A DNA stretch of 64,000 nt from an uncultured Flavobacteriaceae bacterium (lineage in GTDB: Bacteria > Bacteroidota > Bacteroidia > Flavobacteriales > Flavobacteriaceae). This document shows, piece by piece, positions 7,537 to 18,269 of the stretch. The notes beneath the pieces are model-generated. The model did no database searches, had not been told where the DNA came from, and saw only the letters and a program-made list of their open reading frames with translations. Made by a program: the position numbers and the translations under genes. Every line of letters starts with the position of its first letter. The stretch's first letter is position 1. The stretch is taken from assembly GCA_947500575.1 (NCBI GenBank), contig CANMSI010000002.1, positions 1 to 64,000 on the forward strand. The letters run 5' to 3'.

Positions 7537-8445
7537 CTATTTTAATTCGCTTTTTTCTATCTCTTTTATGGATTTTCCTTCATCATTTTTCCAAACATTT
7601 CGTCCATTCACAGAATATCCGAGTATTACAGCAGCGGCAGCAGAAGGACTTGAAAAAAGATAATTTCGAGTAAAGTATAAGTCACCATTTGATTTTGGTT
7701 TTATTACATTTTCCGCGATTAACAATTCTCTTAAAGCTCCATAACCGTAATTTTTTGTTAGATTTTTAGAAACACCTGATTTTTCTATGACCACAAGTCC
7801 TTCGTTTGTTTGAATTGCAGAAGCCTCAATTCCGCTTACATTTAAATTTAAATCTCCACCTGGATTTAGAAATATTTCATTTTCTGTCATTGCTGATCGA
7901 GCATTGAGAGTTTCAAAAGTATTTTTGCTAGCAATTGGGTTTTCTAGAAATTTATGTCCTAAAGTGCCAGTAAGAATTTTGATATTGGATAGAAACTCCT
8001 CCATTGCATCTCTGTCAGGTAGTGGAAGTGAACTTAAAGCTGGATTATTCCCATTTTTTAAGCCATATCTTTCTGTCTCACTTGCGATTTGAACAACTCT
8101 ACTCTCAAGATATTTTATATGAGATTTTGTTAAATTATCATCTTTACTTGTGAAGAGAATTACTTCATTCCAAAAATCTTTTTTTGAATCGTGATTTTTC
8201 AATCTATCCCAAACATTTTCGGCTTCACCTACATATAAAATTTGTTTCAAAGTGTCTTGTTCGTAACCTATAAGAAAATAAACTCCTTGAGTATTTATCT
8301 CTTTAGTAAAGTGTTTATTTAAATCTGATATTTTTGTTCGAGGACAAGAAAGGGCCTGAATAGTATGGTTCACGACCTCTGCAAATTTGATGCCCGTAAC
8401 ACTGCCTTCTTTTAAATAAATTCTAATACTTTTACCTAATATCAT
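7537..8445 (-). CDS. GIY-YIG nuclease-domain protein with C-terminal DUF4357
   Basis: 302 residues. The GIY-YIG core lies at about 52-140: GVYF (54-57), YVGEAENVWDRL (71-82, with Arg81), Glu114 in KYLESRV, and Asn134 in NGNNPAL, so the catalytic set looks intact. The C-terminal region (about 228-300) ends with ILGYSVNGRNVWKNDEGKS, matching the DUF4357 pattern. Such proteins often accompany restriction or other accessory modules. A 128-base spacer separates it from the membrane-protein gene. Probably cleaves or binds DNA; target unknown. Confidence 0.82.
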   Translation of the reverse strand: MILGKSIRIYLKEGSVTGIKFAEVVNHTIQALSCPRTKISDLNKHFTKEINTQGVYFLIGYEQDTLKQILYVGEAENVWDRLKNHDSKKDFWNEVILFTSKDDNLTKSHIKYLESRVVQIASETERYGLKNGNNPALSSLPLPDRDAMEEFLSNIKILTGTLGHKFLENPIASKNTFETLNARSAMTENEIFLNPGGDLNLNVSGIEASAIQTNEGLVVIEKSGVSKNLTKNYGYGALRELLIAENVIKPKSNGDLYFTRNYLFSSPSAAAAVILGYSVNGRNVWKNDEGKSIKEIEKSELK

Positions 8446-8760
8446 TAGTTTCGTTTAATTGCTGGTAATGATTGTATAAGCCTACTTAGGTAGGTTTATT
8501 TCAATATTAATAAGGCACTGTTGGTTATTAAGCAGAATCCCTCAAAAAATAGCAGCTTACAAGTATCAGAAAGATAAGTGGTAATCACAAGAGGAATCCT
8601 ACAATAGGGGCGGAAAATCTGTTAAAATGCATAAATATTCGATAAACGGCACACTAGGTAGTTCGTCGATGAAGTACCATCAATGAAAGGACTGAAGTTG
8701 AAGTCGAAATTGAAGTTGAAGTTGAATTTGAAAGAGAAAACGATATTGGTATTTGGACAC
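8446..8760. other. 315-base spacer at the end of the accessory stretch
   Basis: No gene seen. It holds GCTGGTAATGATTGTATAA (8461-8479), ACTGTTGGTTATTAAG (8517-8532, near-perfect inverse of 5642-5657), and a degenerate TGAAGT hexamer repeat at 8692-8733. The position fits the edge of an inserted segment. Confidence 0.5.
8692..8733 (+). repeat. Degenerate TGAAGT hexanucleotide repeat
   Basis: About seven units of TGAAGT or close variants (TGAAGT, CGAAAT, TGAATT) in tandem just downstream of the DUF6095-like gene. Possibly slippage-prone noncoding repeat; no function suggested. Confidence 0.55.
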
Positions 8761-8991
8761 TTATTCTTTCTTTCCTCCAAAGATCGCTTCCATTAAGACC
8801 TTTATACTATAGAACCCCATCCCAATCGCTGCAATGGCCAAGATGGCTGCAAAAATAACAACAGGTAGGTACAAGGGGTGTTCTTGGTTTTTAAAGGCTT
8901 GCCAAAAGGTAAAAGGAGCGGCAAACATTAATAGCACGGTATAGCCGAGGCATTTAAGGGCTTTTACCAAGAGTATTTTATCTGTTCTCAA
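8761..8991 (-). CDS. Small two-helix membrane protein (DUF6095-like)
   Basis: 76 residues with two hydrophobic helices (about 14-33 and 42-66) and a lysine-rich end. The N-terminal MRTDKILLVKALKCLGY and the FKNQEHPLYLP motif resemble the flavobacterial DUF6095 family as I remember it. The start codon is TTG. The in-frame codons upstream contain no ATG before a stop, so TTG initiation looks real. Function unknown; it lies divergent from the GntP gene. Confidence 0.65.
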   Translation of the reverse strand: MRTDKILLVKALKCLGYTVLLMFAAPFTFWQAFKNQEHPLYLPVVIFAAILAIAAIGMGFYSIKVLMEAIFGGKKE

Positions 8992-9071
8992 AAAGCTAGA
9001 TTTTAGATGGGTTTCTCAAAAATAAGAATAATGCGCTATATTTAGAGAACAACCCATTTTAAAAACCACCC

Positions 9072-10406
9072 ATGCAGCTATTTCTTGTTGTTTTCTTAGT
9101 AATTCTCTTCATCATCATCGCCACCGTAAAATTTAAAATTCACCCAGTATTCTCCCTTATTGTCGCCGCTTTATGCACTGGTTTGAGTATGGGAGCGGCC
9201 GCTGCTGAAGTCTTGGATCTAATTTCCAAAGGCTTTGGAGAAACCCTTTCTGGTATTGGTCTCATCATTGCTTTTGGGACCATCATTGGCGTCTTTTTAG
9301 AAAAGACAGGAGGTACCCAGGTCATTGCCACTACCATGCTGAATGCCATTGGCATTAAAAGAGCCCCTTTGGCCATGAACTTGACAGGGTTTTTAGTAGC
9401 CATTCCTGTTTTTTGCGATTCGGGTTTTATTATTCTTTCCTCCCTAAATAAAGCACTCAGTACCAAAACAGGCATTGCCAAACTGGTATTTGCCATTGCT
9501 TTGGCCAGTGGCTTGTATACCGCCCATGTTTTTGTGCCCCCAACACCGGGACCTTTGGTGGCCGCAGAGGCTTTGGGTGCCGATTTAGGTTCGGTACTCC
9601 TCTATGGACTTTTGGTAGCCATCCCCGTATCTTTAGTAGGCTACTGCTGGGCACGCTTTATTGGGAAACGCTTGTCTCCAGAGTTGGTAGAAACAGCAAC
9701 TCAGGAGGAAGTACAAGACACTACTGTACCTAATAAGATAACACCCCTTGCTGCTTTTATGCCTTTGTTCATTCCACTAGTATTAATTGCATTGCAGTCG
9801 GTCGCCAAATACCCAACACATCCTTTTGGAGAAGATACGGTGTTTACGATACTTTCTTTTGTAGGGCATCCTATTATTGCCTTGTTTATTGGGGCGGTCC
9901 TTGCCATGTTTTTAGGAAGAAAAGCGGCACAAGAGCAGCGTTCCAAGTGGATTGTGAGCGCCTTAAAGGAAGCAGGGATCATTATTCTAATCACAGGTGC
10001 TGGTGGGGCTTTTGGGGCGGTTCTCCGAGCCTTAAAAATTGAACAATACCTGCAGTTAGATGCCAATGCTGCTTTATTGGGGCTTTGCATTGCCTTTTTA
10101 ATTGCTGCTGTGCTAAAAACGGCCCAAGGCTCGTCTACGGTAGCTATTATTACCACTGCCGCCATTATGGCTCCCTTGTTTGGATCTTTAGGCTTGGATA
10201 CAGATATGGGCAAAACCTTTGGAGTATTGGCCATAGGCGCAGGTGCTATGACAGTTTCTCATATCAACGATAGTTATTTTTGGGTGGTGACCCAATTTTC
10301 TGGGATGGATGTAAAGACTGCTTTGAAAAGTCATACCCTTGCCACGCTCTTACAAGGAATTACGGCTATTATACTGGTGTTGCTGGGCTATCTGCTCTTT
10401 AGTTAA
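9072..10406 (+). CDS. GntP-family gluconate/organic acid permease
   Basis: 444 residues with about twelve hydrophobic segments. Family features include KRAPLAMNLTGFLVAIPVF, HVFVPPTPGPLVAAE and AQGSSTVAIITTAA near the C-terminus, with HINDSYFWVV close to the end. GntP carriers import gluconate or related sugar acids with protons through the inner membrane. No sugar-acid kinase or dehydrogenase is adjacent, so the substrate is not set by context. Another GntP-type gene lies at the right window edge. TATATTTA about 30 bases upstream may be its -7 promoter element. Confidence 0.9.
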   Translation: MQLFLVVFLVILFIIIATVKFKIHPVFSLIVAALCTGLSMGAAAAEVLDLISKGFGETLSGIGLIIAFGTIIGVFLEKTGGTQVIATTMLNAIGIKRAPLAMNLTGFLVAIPVFCDSGFIILSSLNKALSTKTGIAKLVFAIALASGLYTAHVFVPPTPGPLVAAEALGADLGSVLLYGLLVAIPVSLVGYCWARFIGKRLSPELVETATQEEVQDTTVPNKITPLAAFMPLFIPLVLIALQSVAKYPTHPFGEDTVFTILSFVGHPIIALFIGAVLAMFLGRKAAQEQRSKWIVSALKEAGIIILITGAGGAFGAVLRALKIEQYLQLDANAALLGLCIAFLIAAVLKTAQGSSTVAIITTAAIMAPLFGSLGLDTDMGKTFGVLAIGAGAMTVSHINDSYFWVVTQFSGMDVKTALKSHTLATLLQGITAIILVLLGYLLFS

Positions 10407-10427
10407 TATGCGCTTATAGAGGGTAGT

Positions 10428-11291
10428 TTAACGCTCTTCTACCACAATATTGTCTGTAAACTCTTGTACAACCGCAAAATATCCCAGTGCAAAATTGTTG
10501 GGATCATCTACATTGTCCAATACATCGTCATTATCAATGTCAGTTACATTTATAATATTGCCTCTTACCGTTGCGGTGGGTGTACCAAAAGGACCAAAAT
10601 TATCTCCACTCTGTTCTATGAGTTGGTCCATATAGTTGTAAAAGCCTTCGCTGGCTCCTAAAAGACTAATGTTTACTTCTTGCCCTGGTTGTAAGTCGCT
10701 ATCATAGAAATAGGAAAACTTAAATTCTTGCCCTTCATAAAAGGTATCTTCTGTAACTAAAAACTCATCAAAATCCAGATCAAACACATAGTAATCTGTT
10801 CTATCTGGCAGGTCCATAAAGGTAATTTCAATTTCTGTTTCATCTCCATCAAACAAAGTGCCATCTCCTTGCACTAGGTCTGTGATGGGGGTAGACGGAA
10901 CAAAGCGTGTGCGTGCCAAATAGCGCTGGTCTAAATGGTTTACCTGCAAGAGCAATTCGCCATCCAATAAGAAATCAGTACCTACCACTTTTTGATATAC
11001 ACCAGAACCCGGGTCTTCTTCAATCAAAATTTGAATATTACTTCCCATGGTAGTAGGGGCATCTAAATTGGTAATCGTCACTTGTTCCAAATTGGTCAAG
11101 GGAATGGGTTCAAAAAAGGAACTTGTTTGGGAAACTTTTACTTCCAATGTGGTAAAAGCTTCACTAGTATCTACTCGGATTAAAGCATCTATAATTAAGC
11201 GAGGTGCTTCTGCAGGAGTGTCTACTTCAATAACATCTTCGCAGGCGATAAAGAGTAGGGGACAAAGGATATATAATACAATTTTCTTCAT
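10428..11291 (-). CDS. DUF4249-family lipoprotein, partner of TonB receptor
   Basis: 287 residues with a lipoprotein signal (LLFIACEDVIEVD, Cys at about 17) and the DUF4249 opening APRLIIDALI. It starts 4 bases after the TonB-dependent receptor gene, so the two are co-transcribed. In Bacteroidota DUF4249 proteins commonly sit beside small carboxypeptidase-regulatory TonB receptors and are thought to be outer-surface partners. The ligand is unknown. Confidence 0.85.
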   Translation of the reverse strand: MKKIVLYILCPLLFIACEDVIEVDTPAEAPRLIIDALIRVDTSEAFTTLEVKVSQTSSFFEPIPLTNLEQVTITNLDAPTTMGSNIQILIEEDPGSGVYQKVVGTDFLLDGELLLQVNHLDQRYLARTRFVPSTPITDLVQGDGTLFDGDETEIEITFMDLPDRTDYYVFDLDFDEFLVTEDTFYEGQEFKFSYFYDSDLQPGQEVNISLLGASEGFYNYMDQLIEQSGDNFGPFGTPTATVRGNIINVTDIDNDDVLDNVDDPNNFALGYFAVVQEFTDNIVVEER

Positions 11292-11295
11292 CTTC

Positions 11296-13695
11296 TTAAA
11301 ATTTAAAATTATAGGTCACAGCGGGTACAATTCCGAAAATGGAAGTTCGGATGGCTTCATTGGCACCCGTATCTTGGTTCCTCCTAAAATTAATGGAAGC
11401 AGCATTTCTTCTATTGTAGGCGTTGTATACGCTAAAAACCCATTCGGATTGTAATTTTCTGCCTTTATTCTTTTTTGGGGTTAGTGTTGCCGAAACATCA
11501 AAACGATGGTAATCTGGTAAACGCTCTATATTGCGCAGACCATAGTAGGGAATGGTAATTCCTTGAAACTCGAACTGCCCTATAGGGTAGTTGGTTGGTT
11601 GCCCCGTTTGAAAGATAAAGTTCATATTTAAACTCCATTTCTTATTAAACTCGTAACTGGCAAACAAAGCAATATCGTGGGTTTTATCAAAAGGTGTATT
11701 GTACCATTCCCCTAAGTTAATGCCGGTTTCTCTATTGGAACGTCCATTGTCCGTTACAGCTTCTCTACCAGGGGTGCGTTGTTCAGATTTGGATAGGGTA
11801 TATGCCAACCAGCCTTGCAATTTTCCTTCATTTTTGCGAAATAGAATTTCCAATCCGTAGGCTCTGGCTTCACCATTGAGAATTACCTGTTCTATCGCAT
11901 TGTTGGCAATGAGGTTGGCCCCATCTATATAATCAATTCTATTTTGAATGTCCTTATAGAATGCTTCCGTTTCTAAGGAATAAGCGCCTCCTTTTATATT
12001 TCTAAAATAGCCCACGGCATACTGATCTAATAGTTGTGGTTTTACAAAGGGGCCACTAGGCGTCCACACATCTAAAGGAGTAGGGGAGCTGGTATTGGAA
12101 AGGAGATGTAAATACTGGGCTAATCGGGTATAGCTTGCCTTCACAGAGCTATTGGCTCCAAAAGTATAGGCTGCTGAGATCCGAGGTTCAAAATTGGTAA
12201 AGGTTTTTAAACTGCCACTTCTTCCAGGATTAATAGTTTCTATGGGTTCTGCTTCTTGATAGATCAATAAAAAGGGATCAAAAATGACGGGATTGTTATT
12301 CTCGTAGACATTTAACTCGTCTTGCCCTAGTCGAATAAAATTACTCAGTCGCAATCCGTACTGCAGGCTTAGATTATCCGTTACATTGTGTTCTATATCA
12401 ATATAGGCCGCAAATTCATTGGCATATTTTTCGGTGAGTTGCTCTTCCAAAATCCCAGAATCTGGACTGTTGGGTTGAATTTTACCAGGGTTAAAGCGAT
12501 AATAAATATTATTTAGACCATAATTTACCTGCAGGTTATCATTGAAATAATGTTTAAAATCGTACTTCACATTAAAGTTTTGAATGCCTGAATTCCATTC
12601 AAAGCCCACAAAATCTAGTTCAAGCCCATAGAAATAATCGGAATAGATTAAGGAGAGATTGGAGAATAATTTATCAGAGAACAGATGATTCCAACGAAAG
12701 TTCACTACGGTATTTCCATACGTATTTTCAAAGCTATCTGCAATACTAAAGACGTCTCTCCCAAAATAACCGGATAGAAAAATATTGTTTTTATCATTTA
12801 GTTTGAAGTTGATTTTGGTATTCAGGTCATAGAAATATGCGCGGTTGTCTACATCGAAAAGCGGTAAAAACAAATGTGCATACGAACCTCTTCCTCCAAT
12901 AAGAAAGGCCGATTTATCTTTTTCAATAGGCCCTTCTACTAGGAGCCTGCTTGCTACGGCACCAATACCCCCATTTACTTTTAATTCTTTGCTATTTCCC
13001 TCTTTCTGAAAAATTTCTAAAACGGAGGATACCCTACCTCCATAACGGGCGGGAATACCACCTTTGAAAAGCTTTACATCTTTAATGGCATCTGGATTAA
13101 AGACAGAGAAAAAACCAAATAAATGAGAAGAATTAAAAATGGTGGCTTCGTCTAGAAGAATTAGATTCTGATCTACAGCGCCTCCACGCACATTAAAACC
13201 AGAAGAACCTTCACCAGCGTTGGTAACCCCTGGAAGTAAGATGATCGATTTAATCACATCTGCTTCTCCCAGCACTACCGGAATCTTTTTAATGGTTTGC
13301 ACCGCCATGGTATTTACACTCATCTGCGGTTTTCGAATACTCATCTTTTCCACATCTTCTGTAACCACCACTTCATCTAATTGCTCTGCTTCTTCTACCA
13401 ATTCAAAATTAAGTACTTGGCTTTCTGTTAGAGAGACCTCTTGCACAATATCTTGAAAACCCAAATAACTAATTTGAAGCTTGTATTCTCCTTCAGGGAT
13501 GGTAAGGGAATAAAAACCATACTCATTGGTAGTTACACCAGTACGCAATGAAGGTATGGCAATGGTAACACCAATTAAGGTTTCGTTACTAGAAGCTTCG
13601 GTGATAACACCGCTAAGGGTATATTTATTTTGTGCTTGTAGGGCTAAAGAAAAAAAAATGGAGAGGAGGAGCGGTACTATGAAGCGTAAATTCAT
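11296..13695 (-). CDS. TonB-dependent outer-membrane receptor with carboxypeptidase-like N-domain
   Basis: 799 residues. A signal peptide (ending ALQAQ) is followed by a carboxypeptidase-regulatory-like beta domain (about 25-110: SGVITEASSNETLIGVTIAI). Next is a plug domain (about 120-230, with SSGFNVRGGAVDQNLILLD) and a long beta-barrel ending in the aromatic VPAVTYNFKF. It imports a ligand across the outer membrane using TonB energy. Length is on the short side for SusC proteins, and the partner is DUF4249, not SusD. That argues against polysaccharide import; peptides or siderophore-like ligands are possible. Confidence 0.9.
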   Translation of the reverse strand: MNLRFIVPLLLSIFFSLALQAQNKYTLSGVITEASSNETLIGVTIAIPSLRTGVTTNEYGFYSLTIPEGEYKLQISYLGFQDIVQEVSLTESQVLNFELVEEAEQLDEVVVTEDVEKMSIRKPQMSVNTMAVQTIKKIPVVLGEADVIKSIILLPGVTNAGEGSSGFNVRGGAVDQNLILLDEATIFNSSHLFGFFSVFNPDAIKDVKLFKGGIPARYGGRVSSVLEIFQKEGNSKELKVNGGIGAVASRLLVEGPIEKDKSAFLIGGRGSYAHLFLPLFDVDNRAYFYDLNTKINFKLNDKNNIFLSGYFGRDVFSIADSFENTYGNTVVNFRWNHLFSDKLFSNLSLIYSDYFYGLELDFVGFEWNSGIQNFNVKYDFKHYFNDNLQVNYGLNNIYYRFNPGKIQPNSPDSGILEEQLTEKYANEFAAYIDIEHNVTDNLSLQYGLRLSNFIRLGQDELNVYENNNPVIFDPFLLIYQEAEPIETINPGRSGSLKTFTNFEPRISAAYTFGANSSVKASYTRLAQYLHLLSNTSSPTPLDVWTPSGPFVKPQLLDQYAVGYFRNIKGGAYSLETEAFYKDIQNRIDYIDGANLIANNAIEQVILNGEARAYGLEILFRKNEGKLQGWLAYTLSKSEQRTPGREAVTDNGRSNRETGINLGEWYNTPFDKTHDIALFASYEFNKKWSLNMNFIFQTGQPTNYPIGQFEFQGITIPYYGLRNIERLPDYHRFDVSATLTPKKNKGRKLQSEWVFSVYNAYNRRNAASINFRRNQDTGANEAIRTSIFGIVPAVTYNFKF

Positions 13696-13766
13696 TAAAA
13701 ACGATTTTTTATAAATGTAGACAGAAAAAGCTTTGCTAAAAAAAAGTTAACACTAATTTAAAATGA

Positions 13767-13796
13767 AAAGACCTCCTGTGTTCGGGAGGTCTTTCT
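13767..13796. terminator. Strong bidirectional-looking terminator hairpin
   Basis: AAGACCTCC and GGAGGTCTT form a 9-bp GC-rich stem with short T or A tracts on both sides. On the minus strand it follows the isocitrate dehydrogenase stop codon closely, so it most likely ends that transcript. Confidence 0.75.
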
Positions 13797-13818
13797 GTAT
13801 TAGGATGGATAACCGTTT

Positions 13819-16050
<2,232 letters not shown>

Positions 16051-16066
16051 TTATATTTAAGCGGAG

Positions 16067-16074
16067 CAAAGATA
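16067..16074 (-). promoter_or_regulatory. Promoter -7 element of isocitrate dehydrogenase gene
   Basis: Read on the minus strand, TATCTTTG matches the Bacteroidota TAnnTTTG element about 29 bases before the ATG. No clear TTG -33 element at the right distance. Confidence 0.6.
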
Positions 16075-16167
16075 CAATTTTATCAGGGCTTAAATGAGAG
16101 GAGGGCTGTGAAAATTTAGTGCAATTTATAAGGGAAAGTTACCTATTTGTGATAGATGTTGTTAAAA

Positions 16168-16212
16168 ACAAAAGCCATATCATTGTAGCGAGTACATTGA
16201 CATGGCTTTTTA
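16168..16212. terminator. Terminator-like hairpin in gene-free region
   Basis: AAAAGCCAT (16170-16178) pairs with ATGGCTTTT (16202-16210), around a 23-base loop, with T-rich sequence on both strands outside the stem. No adjacent gene ends here, so it may terminate an unannotated RNA. Confidence 0.5.
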
Positions 16213-16564
16213 GAAATAGCTAACAAACTTGTTGTTCCGTATTTTAGTACAGATTGCTCTATATTCTTACGAAACGGCAACCATTGATTGCATCTGTTTC
16301 ACTATTTCAACGTTTAAAACACTTTTCACTCTCCATTATACAACCGAGTAGTTACTTTGTATTTCTTTTTCTATTGTTTTTTGATTTTAGTATTACCCTA
16401 TAGAACCGAAGTTCTACGAATTTTACTGAAACTATATTGTCTTGAATGATTTGGTCGAAACCTCCTTGTTCTTAACAATCCTCTCAAAGTCTATACATAT
16501 TGCTATATATCGGCTATGCAAGTCAAACAATAAATACAAAAGAACGTCAACTTTGTAATAGCTC

Positions 16565-16597
16565 AAGAAAGGTGCCCATACGGGTCTTTCTTTTTGC
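16565..16597 (+). terminator. Terminator-like hairpin with U-tract
   Basis: AAGAAAG...CCC and GGG...CTTTCTT form a stem followed by TTTTT on the plus strand. No plus-strand gene precedes it, which supports an unannotated plus-strand transcript. Confidence 0.5.
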
Positions 16598-16693
16598 TAT
16601 GGTATAAATGTAAGTAAATAAATGAAATCTCCAAACTTTGTAAGAGATTAGTAATCAACACAATATGAACTTTGGTTATTAACAATTGTTCAT

Positions 16694-16727
16694 AAAAAAA
16701 CACCCTTGATTACAAGAGTGTTTTTTA
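16694..16727. terminator. Terminator of rplS
   Basis: AAAAAACACCCTTG and CAAGAGTGTTTTTT form a 14-position stem with one mismatch. On the minus strand it lies about 22 bases after the rplS stop codon. The A and T tracts make it symmetric. Confidence 0.8.
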
Positions 16728-16748
16728 TAAAATTTTTGAAGTATTTCT

Positions 16749-17099
16749 TTAGGAACGAACTTCTTTAATTCTAGCTTTCTTACCAGTAAGACCTCTAAAG
16801 TAGAAGATACGTGCTCTTCTTACTTTCCCTTTCTTATTCACTTCTATTTTTTGAAGTGCTGGCATATGCACTGGAAAAATACGTTCTACGCCTACGGTAC
16901 CTGACATTTTACGGATTGTAAATGTTTCTGTAGCACCTACACCTCTTCTTTGGATAACTACACCTCTAAAGAACTGCGTACGTTTTTTTTCACCTTCCTT
17001 AATTTCGTAGTATACGGTGATTGTATCACCGGCAGAGAAATCAGGAAATTCGTTTTTTGGAACAAATTCGTCTTGTACAAATTTTAATAATGATTCCAT
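16749..17099 (-). CDS. rplS: 50S ribosomal protein L19
   Basis: 116 residues, full-length L19 with FSAGDTITVYYEIKEGEKKR, the core FRGVVIQRRGVGATETFTIR and the basic tail YFRGLTGKKARIKE. It sits at the 30S-50S interface of the ribosome. It has its own strong promoter (17169-17198) and a terminator, so it is expressed apart from trmD, with which it is an operon in many other bacteria. Confidence 0.97.
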   Translation of the reverse strand: MESLLKFVQDEFVPKNEFPDFSAGDTITVYYEIKEGEKKRTQFFRGVVIQRRGVGATETFTIRKMSGTVGVERIFPVHMPALQKIEVNKKGKVRRARIFYFRGLTGKKARIKEVRS

Positions 17100-17168
17100 G
17101 TTTTTTATTTACGGATTAGCTAAAAGCAACATTCACGATTTTCGCCAGAGGTTAATTTTAATCGACTG

Positions 17169-17198
17169 CAAAAATAAGTCATAAATTAGAACCTACAA
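17169..17198 (-). promoter_or_regulatory. Promoter of rplS (TTG-N19-TATTTTTG)
   Basis: On the minus strand TTG (17198-17196) and TATTTTTG (17176-17169) are separated by exactly 19 bases. This is an excellent match to the Bacteroidota sigma-A consensus, about 70 bases before the rplS ATG. Confidence 0.75.
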
Positions 17199-17241
17199 GT
17201 TATTTGAAGGGATTTTTTGCCTCTTAAAGAATGAATATGTG

Positions 17242-17562
17242 CTAAACAGTTTTTTTAAGCTGTGTCATGGCCCATATAAACCCAGCAGCAAAAGCCAAAC
17301 TAGCCAGTGTCGTAACAATACTCATAACACCTTGAATCTGCATTAGATTATCGCTATCCATAAAGGAATCTGCAAAAAAGCGGAAAAAAACGGGCCGCAC
17401 AACAAACATCAATAGCATAACGGATGAAGATAGCACCATAATCCACCCTGGAATGGTTTTCTTTTTTGCCAAATAGATGATAGATCCTGTGAGAATTAAT
17501 AATTCTGCAATTACAGCTAGAATGTTTGCTACTATAAATGGAAGTTCTGAGAATGTTGACAT
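17242..17562 (-). CDS. Small three-to-four-helix membrane protein
   Basis: 106 residues with hydrophobic segments at about 10-30, 38-60 and 78-102. No conserved motif recognised. It starts 9 bases after the trmD stop codon and is probably co-transcribed with it. Function unknown. Confidence 0.6.
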   Translation of the reverse strand: MSTFSELPFIVANILAVIAELLILTGSIIYLAKKKTIPGWIMVLSSSVMLLMFVVRPVFFRFFADSFMDSDNLMQIQGVMSIVTTLASLAFAAGFIWAMTQLKKTV

Positions 17563-17571
17563 AGTTTAAAG

Positions 17572-18249
17572 TTATTTATTTAATAAATCGGGTCTTAATT
17601 TTTCGGTTCTTTCTACGGCCTTTTCTTCTCGCCATTTTTCTATTTTTGGAAAATTACCACTCAATAAAACTTCGGGTACTTCCATGCCTTTATAATTGGA
17701 GGGTCTGGTATATACAGGTGGAGCCAAAAGATTATCTTGGAAAGTGTCTGTCAATGCAGAAGTTTCATTATTTAAAACACCTGGTATCAATCGGATGACG
17801 GCATCACATAAAACGGCGGCTCCTAATTCTCCACCCGATAACACATAATCTCCTATAGATATTTCATGGGTAATAAAACGCTCTCGTACTCTATGGTCTA
17901 CTCCTTTATAATGACCACAAAGAATGATGATGTTTTTTTGAAGTGATAGGCTATTTGCCATTTTCTGATCCAATGTTTTACCATCGGGTGTCATATAAAT
18001 AATGGCATCGTAGGATCTGGATGCTTGTAACGCACTAATACATTTATCAATTGGTTCTATCATGAGCACCATTCCTGCCCCTCCACCAAACTGATAATCA
18101 TCTACTTGGTTATAGCTCTTATCTGTATAATCTCTCAAATTATGCATATGCACTTCCACAAGGCCTTTTTCTACGGCTCTTTTTAAAATTGAAGCTTCGA
18201 ATGGACTCTTTATTAACTCTGGGAGTACCGTAATAATATCTATTCGCAT
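17572..18249 (-). CDS. trmD: tRNA (guanine-37-N1)-methyltransferase
   Basis: The protein from [12 protein letters not shown] is about 225 residues, normal for TrmD. It shows the SPOUT knot motifs [16 protein letters not shown] and [13 protein letters not shown], plus [14 protein letters not shown]. It methylates G37 of tRNAs next to the anticodon to prevent frameshifting. I place the start at the ATG at 18249, because the open frame to 18294 adds 15 residues absent from the family and runs into the upstream acetyltransferase gene. Confidence 0.95.
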   Translation of the reverse strand: MRIDIITVLPELIKSPFEASILKRAVEKGLVEVHMHNLRDYTDKSYNQVDDYQFGGGAGMVLMIEPIDKCISALQASRSYDAIIYMTPDGKTLDQKMANSLSLQKNIIILCGHYKGVDHRVRERFITHEISIGDYVLSGGELGAAVLCDAVIRLIPGVLNNETSALTDTFQDNLLAPPVYTRPSNYKGMEVPEVLLSGNFPKIEKWREEKAVERTEKLRPDLLNK

Positions 18250-18269
18250 CATGATTCTTAAAATATAGT

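Noticed and set aside
8692-8733. CRISPR-like repeat
   Set aside because: Units are six bases in direct tandem without spacers; it is a simple degenerate repeat.
9140-10234. Long antisense open frames across the GntP gene
   Set aside because: Shadows of a GC-richer coding sequence; their translations have no family motifs.
16213-16560. tRNA, tmRNA, SRP RNA or RNase P RNA in the 16 kb gap
   Set aside because: No T-loop GTTCRA, cloverleaf ends, SRP GGAAGG core or RNase P conserved blocks were found; left as an unassigned candidate RNA.
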